NCBI GenBank assembly: GCA_027310825.1
Contig: DAIDAC010000007.1
Span: forward strand, 1 to 53,584
Reading direction: 5' to 3'
From: Candidatus Micrarchaeaceae archaeon
GTDB lineage: Archaea; Micrarchaeota; Micrarchaeia; Micrarchaeales; Micrarchaeaceae
DNA length: 53,584 nucleotides
Shown: positions 14,605 through 23,439 of the stretch, one piece after another
How positions within the stretch are numbered: the first letter of the stretch is position 1
How the letters are laid out: the number at the start of each line of letters is the position of its first letter
The notes under the pieces: generated by a model
The model's input: the letters and a program-made list of their open reading frames with translations, nothing else
What the model was told of the DNA's origin: nothing
Databases searched by the model: none
Position numbers and translations under genes: made by a program

Positions 14605-15804
14605 TTATTCCTTTTCCTCCTTTGCCTTGCCTACCTGGATTCGCACTCCTGTTACGTCTCTCGTTATTGTTATGTCGAGGTCGTCCTTTCCGAATATCTT
14701 TTGAAGCTCGTCGTAGGTGTATGCGCCGATAGTGCTTGCTCCTGACACTCCTTTGCTCTTGAGGACTTCGTTCCTTCTCTGCTTTAGCTTTTCCTTTTCC
14801 GATTCTGTGAAAATGAGCGACAGCTTTGGAACCTCTTCGCTTTCGTATAGTGCATCAAGGTCGAGGTTTATCCTCTTGTAACCTGCATCTTGAAGTATGA
14901 ATTGTATTACTGCTGCAAACTCCGACTGCACATCCTTGACAAGGTTGTCGACGTTTTCCCTCGATCCGGCGACAACGAATTCGTCGCTGTTGAGGAATCC
15001 TGCAAAAGTGTTCGGCGACTTTACTATCCAGTCCTGCAGAAGCTGTGAGATGAGTCGCAGTATGACGACTGCCTGCTTTTCTCCGAAGCGCCTTGCATAG
15101 GTTCCAAGGTTGTCTACTCTTAGCGTTCCAATCGTGTATTTGTCTCCCTGCTTTATCGACTGCTCTATCTGTTTCGATATCCTCTCTTCGTCAGGAAGAT
15201 CTATCAGCGGGTCGAACCTCTTTCCCTTTTTCTTCAGGAAAATCGTGACAAGCCCCTTCAGCTCAGTCGGGTCGAACGGCTTCTTTATGTAATAATCGGC
15301 ACCGTATTGTATGCCCTTGAAACGGTTGCTTGTCGGGTCCATTGCGCTGACAAGGATCACCACTGTGTTCTTGAGCTCCGGATCCTTCTTGATTGTCTGG
15401 CATATGTCGAGTCCGTCTTTGTGCGGCAGCATGAGATCTAGTATCACCAGATCTGGGTGCTTCTCCCTTATCGCTCCGATCGCCTCTCCTCCGTCGTAGA
15501 TCTGAGTTACGTCGAAGCCTTTCCCAATCGATAGCATCATAAGTCTGTTGATGTTTTTGTCGTCTTCCACGACAAGCACCTTCCTTATCTCGTCTGCTCC
15601 CTGCAGTATATAATACGTAAGTATCCCGCCTGTGCTTCTCGAAGCGATGGTCTTATCCTGTTCAAGCGCAGAAAGCGAGTTCTTCAAATCAGGCTCAGGT
15701 ATCCCTCTGCTGAAGGCGATGTCGCTAAGCTCGTCGTACGACATCTGAACTCTGTCGTTCAAAATAGTGATTAAATCTTCTTTGACTGATGAACTAGCCG
15801 CCAT
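14605..15804 (-). CDS. Response regulator: winged helix, REC and GGDEF-like domain
   Basis: A 399-residue regulator. Residues 1-65 look like a winged helix. Residues ~73-195 are a receiver domain with E80-D81-D82, phospho-acceptor D123 in VILDLMLPHKDG and the late IKKPF Lys. Residues ~210-320 have a GGDEF-like fold (YTIGTLRVDNLGTYARRFG and FLNSDEFVV, where GG(D/E)EF is replaced by NSDEF), so diguanylate cyclase activity is unlikely. The ATG at 15804 has GGTGA five bases upstream. GGDEF domains are rare in archaea. It may pair with the kinase at 38185. Flanking LamG pilin genes hint at control of surface structures. Confidence 0.85.
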   Translation of the reverse strand: MAASSSVKEDLITILNDRVQMSYDELSDIAFSRGIPEPDLKNSLSALEQDKTIASRSTGGILTYYILQGADEIRKVLVVEDDKNINRLMMLSIGKGFDVTQIYDGGEAIGAIREKHPDLVILDLMLPHKDGLDICQTIKKDPELKNTVVILVSAMDPTSNRFKGIQYGADYYIKKPFDPTELKGLVTIFLKKKGKRFDPLIDLPDEERISKQIEQSIKQGDKYTIGTLRVDNLGTYARRFGEKQAVVILRLISQLLQDWIVKSPNTFAGFLNSDEFVVAGSRENVDNLVKDVQSEFAAVIQFILQDAGYKRINLDLDALYESEEVPKLSLIFTESEKEKLKQRRNEVLKSKGVSGASTIGAYTYDELQKIFGKDDLDITITRDVTGVRIQVGKAKEEKE

Positions 15805-15891
15805 GAAGGTCACCGATAAAAGAGTGTAGTAAAGGCTAATATGCCTTGCTGATTTGCTTTGAACCAGAGGTATAGGAAGTATTATGGGAAG

Positions 15892-16743
15892 TCAAGGGGC
15901 TGTGTATCCACTCTGCCACAAGCTGCTGAATCCTACTCCGCTTACTGCTCCGTTGTTATTGTTTCCGGAGTAGTCGTTGGCGTTGCCGTTGAGCGGCCAC
16001 CATCCTACAATGTAATTCGGATTTACCGGCGCTCCGCCTATTCCTTCTTGGTAGAGTGCAGTGACTTCTGCTGAAGAGAGCGTCGTGTTGTAAAGCTGAA
16101 CATTCGCTATATCGCCGACAAAAAGGTTTCCTCCTGTTGGATTAGCACCAATATAGAAAGAGCTCTGCGGTGTTGTTGCAGTTGTTGCTTGCGACGCAGA
16201 GGTTACGCTGCCACTGATTCCGAGGTAACCTATTTCTGCTACTCCGTTATACGCCTCAGCTACAAACTCCCATGTTCCAGGAACTGCGCCTCCGTTGCTG
16301 ACAAGAAGGTCTGAGCCAAAAGTTGTGACAAGAAACTGGCTTGTCGGCCTCACAAAAGGATAAAATGCGTTATATGTGCTCGATGCACCATAGCTTGCCA
16401 TTGCATATCCGCCGGTTGGCTGGCCTGTAAAATAGATCCAGCCAGTAAGCGTCCTTGATTGCGATCCTGTTGGTTCACTGCTGACAGACGTTACAGTCAC
16501 TTTTCCTGCTCCATTAAACGACGCGACGAACTTTGGCACAAGCCCTTGGCATTCTCCAACCAAAGATGAACCTGCGGAAGTCTTCTGCACTTCACACGAT
16601 CCGGCTGTTGCGGCGTTTCCGAAGTTACTTCCGTTAAAAACTCCTAACTGGAACAGAACTGCGAGCACAACTGCAATAATCAGAATCGCCCAGCCATACG
16701 TCATCAGGTATTCCATTGCCGATTGGGATTTTGTAGCGCGCAT
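15892..16743 (-). CDS. Class III signal peptide LamG-like surface protein 2
   Basis: 283 residues. It opens MRATKSQSAMEYLMTYGW with a class III pilin signal, then a hydrophobic helix and a LamG-like domain. The C-terminal block is QEGIGGAPVNPNYIVGWWPL, then DYSGNNNNG and a terminal YTAP. This copy has V-N-P-N instead of I-R-P-Q in the block. The N-terminal Cys pair region (GSCEVQKTSAGSSLVGECQG) is shared by all members and could form a disulfide. It lies between S3Ae and the response regulator. Confidence 0.87.
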   Translation of the reverse strand: MRATKSQSAMEYLMTYGWAILIIAVVLAVLFQLGVFNGSNFGNAATAGSCEVQKTSAGSSLVGECQGLVPKFVASFNGAGKVTVTSVSSEPTGSQSRTLTGWIYFTGQPTGGYAMASYGASSTYNAFYPFVRPTSQFLVTTFGSDLLVSNGGAVPGTWEFVAEAYNGVAEIGYLGISGSVTSASQATTATTPQSSFYIGANPTGGNLFVGDIANVQLYNTTLSSAEVTALYQEGIGGAPVNPNYIVGWWPLNGNANDYSGNNNNGAVSGVGFSSLWQSGYTAP

Positions 16744-16774
16744 GCTAGAAGATAAATGTAAAACCTTTTAACGA

Positions 16775-17347
16775 TTACGCAGCTTCGACCTCTAGCTTTC
16801 GCACTTCGACTTTGTTGAGGTCAGTTATGTGGTTGAGCTTTGATCCCATCTCTGCCTGGAACTTCCCTTCTGTCACTGCAGTTATGAGCGCGTCGAGATC
16901 ATTTTCTGTGCAGTACGCCTTTGTGAACTGCGTCATCTCTCGCCTTATCCCCACGATCTTCGTTGCAGCTGTGCGCTGCTTTGTTACAACAATAAGCTTA
17001 ACTATAACCGGCCTTCCGTCCTTTGTTTTTGCGTTGACAACTCCTGTCGAAACGCTTCTGTACCTTCGGACGAACGATCTTATGTAGCTCGGAACAAGCT
17101 CGAGCCTGACAATCCTTGTCTGCGCAGCTTCGCCCTTCGCTTCAGTGACTTTTAGAACAACATTCGTGTAAGCGTGTGAGGGATTCTTTGTCAATTGGTC
17201 AAGGCTTACGATGATGTTTCTGCCGACTGCCGCTTCTTCGTCGTTGGCAGGCATCTCGCCTATGCTGACGTCTTTGAAAACCGGCGGAGCATGCACATTA
17301 AACCATTGCTTTGCCTTCCACTTTTCTACTCCTTTTGGTTGTGCCAT
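16775..17347 (-). CDS. rps3ae: 30S ribosomal protein S3Ae
   Basis: 190 residues with the S3Ae (eS1) pattern: KWKAKQWFNVHAPPVF near the start, IVRLELVPSYIRSFVRRYRS in the middle and IVGIRREMTQFTKAYC later. It is a component of the small-subunit platform. It follows the S15 gene after 12 bases on the same strand, a common archaeal pairing. Confidence 0.95.
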   Translation of the reverse strand: MAQPKGVEKWKAKQWFNVHAPPVFKDVSIGEMPANDEEAAVGRNIIVSLDQLTKNPSHAYTNVVLKVTEAKGEAAQTRIVRLELVPSYIRSFVRRYRSVSTGVVNAKTKDGRPVIVKLIVVTKQRTAATKIVGIRREMTQFTKAYCTENDLDALITAVTEGKFQAEMGSKLNHITDLNKVEVRKLEVEAA

Positions 17348-17359
17348 GCTCTAACCTAA

Positions 17360-17821
17360 TTAAGCCTTGCCCTTGATTATCAGTTCTGCCTGCTTTGGAT
17401 CGTACTTCCAATGTTCTGGAAGCTTTCCTTCCCTAACGTAATACTTTGTAAGCCTCCATATCTTTGATTCTACCCTTCGAAGCCTCATGACATTGTGCTT
17501 GTCCTGCTTGTTCCTGTCCAGGTGGTTGTGCATTCCTACTGCAGTCTTCATGAGGTTCATAAGATCCGATGGAATATCTCCGGACAGCTTGTGCTCGTCG
17601 AGGATTTCGACAAGTCTCTTGCCAGTATACTGTCGCACGTACGGAACCTTGTGCTCTCTCTTGAGCTTCTCTCCGATCTGAGCCGGCCCCATGCCTTGCT
17701 TCGCGTATTTTACAATAAGCTCGACAACCTGTTCTTTTGTGACCTCTGCTCCTTCCGGAATCTTTCCGAGTTCCACTACAGGTTTTCTCGACTTCGCTTT
17801 TCCATGCTTCTTCGAATGCAT
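17360..17821 (-). CDS. rps15: 30S ribosomal protein S15
   Basis: 153 residues, the long archaeal/eukaryal S15 (uS15) form with an N-terminal extension (MHSKKHGKAKSRKPV). Family signatures are GMGPAQIGEKLKREHKVPYV and the core MKTAVGMHNHLDRNKQDKHN followed by RLRRVESKIWRLTKYY. It lies between valS and rps3ae in one operon-like run. Confidence 0.95.
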   Translation of the reverse strand: MHSKKHGKAKSRKPVVELGKIPEGAEVTKEQVVELIVKYAKQGMGPAQIGEKLKREHKVPYVRQYTGKRLVEILDEHKLSGDIPSDLMNLMKTAVGMHNHLDRNKQDKHNVMRLRRVESKIWRLTKYYVREGKLPEHWKYDPKQAELIIKGKA

Positions 17822-17851
17822 TCTTGCTATATGAACACCTAGTGTTCGGAA

Positions 17852-20281
17852 TTAGGCCTGTATGCTTACAGAGAATTCCTTTCCTTTCTTTATCGAGACC
17901 TTAGACGCCTTGCAGATCGACTTTATCTCGTCTGAGGCAGCCTCGACAGCGCTAATATATGTATCAGGAACATTTATAAGTATTGATGTTATCTCCTTGT
18001 TAAGTGCGATTCTGGCCTGTGCCTTCTGCTTCCTTATATCCCCGATTATCTGGTTGAGCGCGATGCCAACGCTGTCGTAGTCGATTTCGATGTTGCTTCT
18101 CTGTATTACTCCGTTTATTACATAATCGGCAGGGTGCGGCCTCTCTGTGAATACTGGAAACTTCTGTTCGAATATGCTTCCTTTGTTGAACATCGAGTTG
18201 AGTTCTTCGCTGACAAACGGAATAACCGGGGCGAAAAGCTTCAGAGAAGTGTCGAGAACGTACTTGAGCGTGAAAAGCGCTGCTCCTTTGCTCTTTGCGC
18301 CCTTTTTGTCAGTGGAGTATACTCTGTGCTTGACATTTTCTATGTAGTAATCGGCGAATTCGTGCCAATAGAAGTTTATCGCCTTGTTCATTGCCTCGAA
18401 GAACGTGAATGAATCGTAAGCTTCTGTCATCTCACTGACTAGAACGTTCAGCCTATTGAGGATCCATATGTCGAAAACATTGAAGTCTTTGTGCGGCTCT
18501 TTCTTTGGAATCTCTCCCTGGGCAAGCGCAGTCTTTACGAAGTTTGCCGTGTTGAAAAGTTTTACTATGAAGCCCTTTGCATATTCTATGTCGTTGTATG
18601 TGAATGGCCGGTCCTTTCCTATTGCCCCGCCGATTGCCGCCCAAAGCCGCAGTGCGTCAGATGAATATCCTTTTGCAAACACTTCGTCTGGAGTGATTAC
18701 GTTGCCCCAGCTTCTGTGCATCATTCGCCCGTCAGGAGCAAGTATCATGCTGTGGACCAGCGCTTCCTCCCACGCTTTTTTGCCAGTGAGCGCCCAGACT
18801 CTGAACAGTGTGTAGAACGCCCATGTCCTGATTATGTCGACTCCTTGGAACCGTAGAGCGTTTGGCATGAACCTTTCCCAGTCTTTCTTTTCTGGCCATC
18901 CTGCAATTACAAGAGGAGTTATCGATGAATCGATCCAGACGTCGCAGGTCGCTTTCTCGCCGACAACTTTGCCTCCGCACTTGGGGCACTTTGACTTTGG
19001 AGATTGGTCTCTTGCGGGGTCGACAGGGAGCTTTTTCTTGTCTGGAGCTATTATCTCGTTGCACTTTTCGCAGTACCAGAAAGGAATCGGAGTTCCGAAG
19101 ACTCTGTTCCTCGATATGGTCCAATCCCAGCCAAGGCCGTCAGCCCAGTCGATCATCCTCTGCTTTGTGAACTCCGGCGACCACTTTACTTCGTTTGCCA
19201 GTTCCTTTATCTTCTTGATGTGCTCCTTTGTCTTGATGAACCACTGCATAGAAGAAAGAAGCTCGACTGGAGTCTCGCATCTGTCGTGAATTCTTATTGT
19301 GTGCTTGAGCTTTTCCTGCTTGATAAGCGCTCCTGATGCCTTCAGCTTCTCGACCGCCTGCTCCTTCGCCTTTTTGATGTGCACGCCTGTCAGGTCTCCG
19401 GCATTAAGCAGCATTCCTTTCTCGTCCATCGCAGGGATCAGCTTGAGCTTGTGGGCATAATACATTTCTACGTCTGCCTTGTCGCCGAATGTGCATACCA
19501 TCTCTGCACCAGTGCCGAATTCCTGGTCGACTTTCTCATCGCCGATTATTTCTACAAGTTTGTCATTGATTGGAACCTTCGCCTTTGCTCCGATCATCTT
19601 TGTGTAGCGCTTGTCGGAAGGATTGACTGCTATCGCAACGCATACATGCATCAGCTCCGGCCTTGTCGTTGCTATCGTGATCTTTTTCTTTGCAGACGGA
19701 ACAGCGAACTCGACATGGTTTATTGTCGTCTCTTCTTCTCGGTCGTTTATCTCTGCGTGGGCGATCGCCGACCCGCAGTTCCAGCAGAATTCTACAGGGT
19801 GGCTTTCTCTGTACACGAACCCTTTTTCAAACATCATCAGAAGCGATAGCTGAACCTTTGCCCAATACTCAGGGCTTGCAGTTCTGTATTCGTATCTTTC
19901 ATCAAACGTGAATCCCAAGCCTCGCATCTGTTCCTTCATCTTCGCTGCGTTTTCGTGAGAGAGCTCTGCGCACTTCTTGTAGAATTCCTCTCTCGGAAGA
20001 TTCTTGCCAAACTTTTTCTCTACCGCCTTTTCTGTAGGGAAACCCTGCATGTCCCAGCCTTGCGGAAACAACACATTGTAACCTTTCATGTGCTTGTATC
20101 TTGCTATGACATCCATCAGAGAATAGAGAGCTGTGCCCATAGACATCGATCCGCTTGTGAACGGCGGCGGCGAGTCGATCACATATAGCTGAGAATCCTT
20201 GTCCTTCTCATCGAACTGAAACAGCTTCTGCTCCTTCCAGTAAGCAATCCACTTCTTCTCTATCTCTTTTGAATCGTACAT
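17852..20281 (-). CDS. valS: Valyl-tRNA synthetase with altered HIGH and KMSKS motifs
   Basis: An 809-residue class I synthetase of archaeal ValS type: PTEKAVEKKFG after the Rossmann start, editing domain TTRPELMHVCVAIAVNP, a zinc ribbon CEKC...CPKCGG, WIDSSITPL, and a C-terminal anticodon-binding helical domain. Two hallmark motifs are unusual. The HIGH position reads SMGT (PPPFTSGSMSMGTAL) and the KMSKS position reads MMHRS (GRMMHRSWGN). These residues normally stabilise ATP during activation. It may be a divergent lineage form, or a second ValS. No frameshift or truncation is seen, so the gene is under selection. Confidence 0.88.
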   Translation of the reverse strand: MYDSKEIEKKWIAYWKEQKLFQFDEKDKDSQLYVIDSPPPFTSGSMSMGTALYSLMDVIARYKHMKGYNVLFPQGWDMQGFPTEKAVEKKFGKNLPREEFYKKCAELSHENAAKMKEQMRGLGFTFDERYEYRTASPEYWAKVQLSLLMMFEKGFVYRESHPVEFCWNCGSAIAHAEINDREEETTINHVEFAVPSAKKKITIATTRPELMHVCVAIAVNPSDKRYTKMIGAKAKVPINDKLVEIIGDEKVDQEFGTGAEMVCTFGDKADVEMYYAHKLKLIPAMDEKGMLLNAGDLTGVHIKKAKEQAVEKLKASGALIKQEKLKHTIRIHDRCETPVELLSSMQWFIKTKEHIKKIKELANEVKWSPEFTKQRMIDWADGLGWDWTISRNRVFGTPIPFWYCEKCNEIIAPDKKKLPVDPARDQSPKSKCPKCGGKVVGEKATCDVWIDSSITPLVIAGWPEKKDWERFMPNALRFQGVDIIRTWAFYTLFRVWALTGKKAWEEALVHSMILAPDGRMMHRSWGNVITPDEVFAKGYSSDALRLWAAIGGAIGKDRPFTYNDIEYAKGFIVKLFNTANFVKTALAQGEIPKKEPHKDFNVFDIWILNRLNVLVSEMTEAYDSFTFFEAMNKAINFYWHEFADYYIENVKHRVYSTDKKGAKSKGAALFTLKYVLDTSLKLFAPVIPFVSEELNSMFNKGSIFEQKFPVFTERPHPADYVINGVIQRSNIEIDYDSVGIALNQIIGDIRKQKAQARIALNKEITSILINVPDTYISAVEAASDEIKSICKASKVSIKKGKEFSVSIQA

Positions 20282-20334
20282 CTAGCCACTAGAAAACATA
20301 ACAAAAAAAGAAAAATAAAAATAAACTGATGATA

Positions 20335-20655
20335 TCAGGCTACGATCTCCCCGTTTGCCGATCTCGCCTTTACCTCTGTGACGCGCACCTTGCAGGTCTG
20401 GCCCTGCTGGCCTCCCTTTACGAAGATCACAAAGCCGTCCTTCTTTGCTATGCCGTCTCCCCTAGAGCCGACCGCTTCGATAGTCACTTCGATTTCGTCG
20501 CCGGCCTTTACTGGCTTTGGCAGGAAATAGTTTGGCTTTATGTGCATGCCTCCCTCGCGCCCTCCGCGTCCGCCGCCTCTTCCTCCCCTTCTTTCTCCTC
20601 TCTCTTCGCCTCCCATCGGAGCTCCTTGCCCTTCGTCCATTCCTTCTTCGTCCAT
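20335..20655 (-). CDS. RGG-rich TRAM domain protein
   Basis: 106 residues. The N-terminal ~36 are acidic, then full of RG/RGG repeats (GERRGGRGGGRGGREGG), which bind RNA. Residues ~45-106 are a TRAM beta-barrel: KPVKAGDEIEVTIEAVGSRG, GIAKKDGFVIFVKGG, and CKVRVTEVKARSANGEIV. Stand-alone TRAM proteins in archaea act as RNA chaperones resembling cold-shock proteins. The addition of an RGG arm is a common DPANN variant as far as I recall. It lies between valS and a hypothetical gene. Confidence 0.88.
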   Translation of the reverse strand: MDEEGMDEGQGAPMGGEERGERRGGRGGGRGGREGGMHIKPNYFLPKPVKAGDEIEVTIEAVGSRGDGIAKKDGFVIFVKGGQQGQTCKVRVTEVKARSANGEIVA

Positions 20656-20740
20656 TCAATTCACTTTCTTGCTTTCTTTGCTGGTAGAATTAGCGATTTA
20701 CGCCTTTACTACTTTGCAGTAGAATATTTGCTATTCGGAT

Positions 20741-21151
20741 TTATAAGCCTTGTCTTCTGCGGTTTGCAATGCTCTGATTCACCTTTGCAAGAAGCAGTTC
20801 TGTGCCGCTGATAAAATTGGTGACCTCTGTTTCTCCGGCCTTTATTCTGATGTTCACTATTTCTATCTCTCTGTCTGTTCTTGCAACTTCTGCGGTCTCG
20901 TTCTGAGCCAGCATCCGCGCCCTGTGCTCTCCGAAGGTCGCGACCTTCTGTGTGTATTCTTTGACTGTCTTGAGTATTCCTTCTGCGCTGACGATTCCTG
21001 CTTCTGATTTTGCAAGGACAAAGTGTATGGGATCGCCTCTGGCTTTTGCTTCCGAGATTGCGCTGCGCAAGTCGGTGCACACAGTCTCGAATCTTGCTTC
21101 TAACGGAGTCTTTGCTCCTGTTTCCGGAGCCTGTGGAACGTTTACCATCAT
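20741..21151 (-). CDS. Hypothetical helical protein, 136 aa
   Basis: Not recognised. It is predicted to be almost all helical (TPLEARFETVCTDLRSAISE, RARMLAQNETAEVARTDRE) with a basic C-terminal end SIANRRRQGL. No membrane segment is seen. A second frame on the same strand (20709-21155) overlaps it completely. I prefer this frame because its composition is that of a normal soluble protein, while the other is extremely rich in Arg and Ser. Confidence 0.65.
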   Translation of the reverse strand: MMVNVPQAPETGAKTPLEARFETVCTDLRSAISEAKARGDPIHFVLAKSEAGIVSAEGILKTVKEYTQKVATFGEHRARMLAQNETAEVARTDREIEIVNIRIKAGETEVTNFISGTELLLAKVNQSIANRRRQGL

Positions 21152-21262
21152 TCATTCACCCATTGCATTATTTTTTGCAGGTATTTATTCTTTTTCCTGA
21201 TGTTCGGAAACTTATATAGCTAGCATTATAAACCCGAAATTGGAAATGTTATTTGAGAGTAG

Positions 21263-21658
21263 ATGAAACTGAATAAGCTTACGAAAGAGGAGGAACTGGT
21301 CATCGTCTACAAAGGAACGGAAGCTCCGTTTACTGGCGAGTACGAAAAGAACTTCGAGCCAGGAACATATGTGTGCAGAAGGTGCGGAGCAAAGCTTTAC
21401 CGGTCAGAGGACAAATTTGACGCTCACTGCGGATGGCCTGCGTTCGACGATGAGATAGCGGGTGCGGTGAAAAGAGTTAAGCCGGATATGATGCACTCGT
21501 TTCTTGGAGCAACCTACGAATTGCATTGCGCAAGATGCGATGCGTATCTCGGACACGTGTTCATGGGAGAGCATCTTACAAAAAAGAATGTGAGGCACTG
21601 CGTCAACTCGATTTCGATGAAGTTCATACCAAAGAAGGATGAAAAGGATGGCAAATGA
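21263..21658 (+). CDS. msrB: Peptide methionine-R-sulfoxide reductase
   Basis: Reduces methionine-R-sulfoxide in proteins. It has 131 residues with the zinc Cys pairs C38-C41 (CRRCGA) and C89-C92 (CARCDA), HCGWPAF, and the nucleophile C113 in RHCVNSISM. It overlaps the start of msrA by 11 bases, forming a repair operon. TATA-like CTTATATAGC and ATTATAAACC lie 25-55 bases upstream. Confidence 0.95.
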   Translation: MKLNKLTKEEELVIVYKGTEAPFTGEYEKNFEPGTYVCRRCGAKLYRSEDKFDAHCGWPAFDDEIAGAVKRVKPDMMHSFLGATYELHCARCDAYLGHVFMGEHLTKKNVRHCVNSISMKFIPKKDEKDGK

Positions 21659-22174
21659 AGTTATAGTGTTCGGCGGAGGCTGTTTCTGGTGCACAGAGGC
21701 AGTGTTCAAGCTGTTTAAAGGCATAGTTAGCACAACGCAGGCTACGCAGGAGGAACGATGGACAATCCTAGCTATGAAGACGTCTGCAACGGCGGAACCG
21801 GTCACGCCGAAGTGCTAAAGATAGAATACAATCCGAAGGAGATAAGGCTTGTCGACCTTCTAAGAGCGTTTGTCGAAATGCACGATCCGACATCGAAAGA
21901 CCGGCAGGGCGCAGACATCGGGTCGCAGTACAGATCGATAATACTTTACACAGAACCTGCACAGAAGGAGGCAATCGAAGACTTCTTGAAGAAGGCGCAG
22001 AAGAGCTTCGACAAGCCGATTGTCACGCAAGTGAGAAAACTCGACAAGTTCTGGACTGCAGAAGAATACCACAAGGATTATTACAGCAAGAATCCGCTCC
22101 AGCCTTACTGCTTATTCGTAACAAGACCAAAAGTGGAAAAGATAAAGAAGGAGTTCAAGGAACTTCTTAAATGA
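21648..22174 (+). pseudogene. msrA: Peptide methionine-S-sulfoxide reductase with frameshift
   Basis: MsrA reduces methionine-S-sulfoxide. From ATG 21648 the protein starts [20 protein letters not shown] with the catalytic Cys in GCFWC. Near 21735 the frame shifts: expected [16 protein letters not shown] is split, with STTQATQEE in the first frame and [15 protein letters not shown] in the next. Adding one C in ACAACGCAGG would restore it. The second part continues normally (GGTGHAEVL...DIGSQYRS...) to 22174. A one-base deletion may be a sequencing error or a real inactivation; the intact flanking codons favour a recent event. Confidence 0.85.
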
Positions 22175-22184
22175 TCGTGATTCG

Positions 22185-22445
22185 ATGCCGCACAAAAGCC
22201 AAGATGACATAGCGCGTGACCTGGAAATTGCAAAGGCAAAGGTCAAAGTAGGAGGAACCTATTCCCATTACAAAAATCCAAAACACCTCGTCAAGGTAAT
22301 CGCGCTTGGAACGCAGGAAGCGACCGACAAGCCGTGTGTGATATACCAAGAGATAGAAGGAGGAAGGCACATTTTCGTTAGGGACCTTGACATCTGGCTG
22401 GAATATCCCGTAAAAGGAATGCCGCGGTTCAAGCTCATTGAATAA
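22185..22445 (+). CDS. DUF1653 family protein
   Basis: An 86-residue protein whose core GGTYSHYKNPKHLVKVIAL, CVIYQEIEGGRHIFVRDLD and final GMPRFKLIE follows the DUF1653 pattern (G-x-Y-xHYK-G, VVY, wvRp, pRF). The function of the family is unknown. It starts 10 bases after msrA and probably belongs to the same transcript. Its stop is only a few bases from the 3' end of tRNA-Lys on the opposite strand. Confidence 0.8.
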   Translation: MPHKSQDDIARDLEIAKAKVKVGGTYSHYKNPKHLVKVIALGTQEATDKPCVIYQEIEGGRHIFVRDLDIWLEYPVKGMPRFKLIE

Positions 22446-22446
22446 G

Positions 22447-22521
22447 CGGGCCCGGAGGGATTTGAACCCTCGACCTACTGGTTAAGAGCCAGCCGCTCTG
22501 GCCAAGCTGAGCTACGGACCC
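22447..22521 (-). tRNA. tRNA-Lys(CUU)
   Basis: A 75-base cloverleaf. The acceptor pairs GGGTCCG with CGGGCCC (one G-T pair), discriminator G. The anticodon stem GCTGG/CCAGT closes loop CTCTTAA, giving CTT. The T-arm is GAGGG-TTCAAAT-CCCTC. CCA is not encoded. It is intact, with no integrase nearby. Confidence 0.95.
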
Positions 22522-22555
22522 AAAATGAGCAGTAGTAGTTCTAAATAATAGTTAT

Positions 22556-23392
22556 TTAAGCTTTCATCGGCCACGGGTTTGCCCTTGTGTTCGCTATTGC
22601 GTCTGCAAAAGTGAATGGAGTGCCGACGTTAAGCCATACATCGTGCTCAAGTATCAATCCGTAGACAACTTTCCCGTCTTCAATCATCTTTTGAATTCCT
22701 CCAGTAAGCTCTATCTCTCCCCTTTGGCTTGGAGGATGCCTTCTTATTGCATCGAATACGTCCGAAGAGAATAGGTACACTGCAGATATTGCAAGATTCG
22801 ATTTCGGATTCTCCTTTGGCTTTTCCTCTGCGCCCTTTATCACCATTACTTGCCTTCCTTCTATCTGGCCGTCAGGTTCCGCTTCCACTATTCCGAATTT
22901 GCTCGGATCGTCTACCTTTCTCAGGAGTAGAACGGCATCTGCTTTCTTCTCTTTGAAAAGTTTTGACATGAGTTCGTATCCTTCTCGAGACACTACATCA
23001 TCAGCATGTATGAAAACAGGTTTGCCGTCGGCAAATTCCTCTCCGGCAAGCACTGCGTCGCCGAATCCCTTGAACCCTGTGCGGATTGCAAAACTGATAG
23101 AAATGGTGTTCCATCTCAACAGATTTTCTCTTTCTCCGAGCCAGCGGCCCTTTACCAGATAAGCTCTTATCTTGTCCCTCTGGTTTTCGTCTGCACAGAC
23201 AATGCAGAATTCGGTTGCGCCAGCGCGGTTCAGCTGCTCGATGATGCAATCAAGTATAGGAACGAGCTTTGTGTCCTTGAAATCCTTGCTCCCTTCCATT
23301 TTGCCTACTAGCGGCATTAGCGCCTTTGGTGTTGCATAAGACGCTGGCCTGGTTCTTGTTGCTTGTCCTGCCGAGGTTATTACTGCTTTCAT
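22556..23392 (-). CDS. Sugar-phosphate nucleotidyltransferase
   Basis: 278 residues with the Rossmann nucleotidyltransferase start MKAVITSAGQATRTRPASYA followed by TPKALMPLVGK, the metal-binding PVFIHADDVV, SKFGIVEAEPDG and the late EIELTGGIQKMIEDG and DVWLNVGTPFTF. It resembles UTP-glucose-1-phosphate uridylyltransferase and dTDP-glucose synthase. The usual G-G-x-G-T-R loop is changed to AGQATRTR. It likely supplies NDP-sugars for surface glycans; the exact sugar and nucleotide cannot be told. Confidence 0.85.
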   Translation of the reverse strand: MKAVITSAGQATRTRPASYATPKALMPLVGKMEGSKDFKDTKLVPILDCIIEQLNRAGATEFCIVCADENQRDKIRAYLVKGRWLGERENLLRWNTISISFAIRTGFKGFGDAVLAGEEFADGKPVFIHADDVVSREGYELMSKLFKEKKADAVLLLRKVDDPSKFGIVEAEPDGQIEGRQVMVIKGAEEKPKENPKSNLAISAVYLFSSDVFDAIRRHPPSQRGEIELTGGIQKMIEDGKVVYGLILEHDVWLNVGTPFTFADAIANTRANPWPMKA

Positions 23393-23439
23393 CGAAACAC
23401 TGTTGGAACTCTATTCTATATAATATTAATAGCTGTCGT

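Noticed and set aside
20709-21155. A 148-codon frame overlapping the 136-residue gene on the same strand
   Set aside because: Its product is extremely rich in Arg and Ser without hydrophobic core, as expected for an out-of-frame reading of a real gene.
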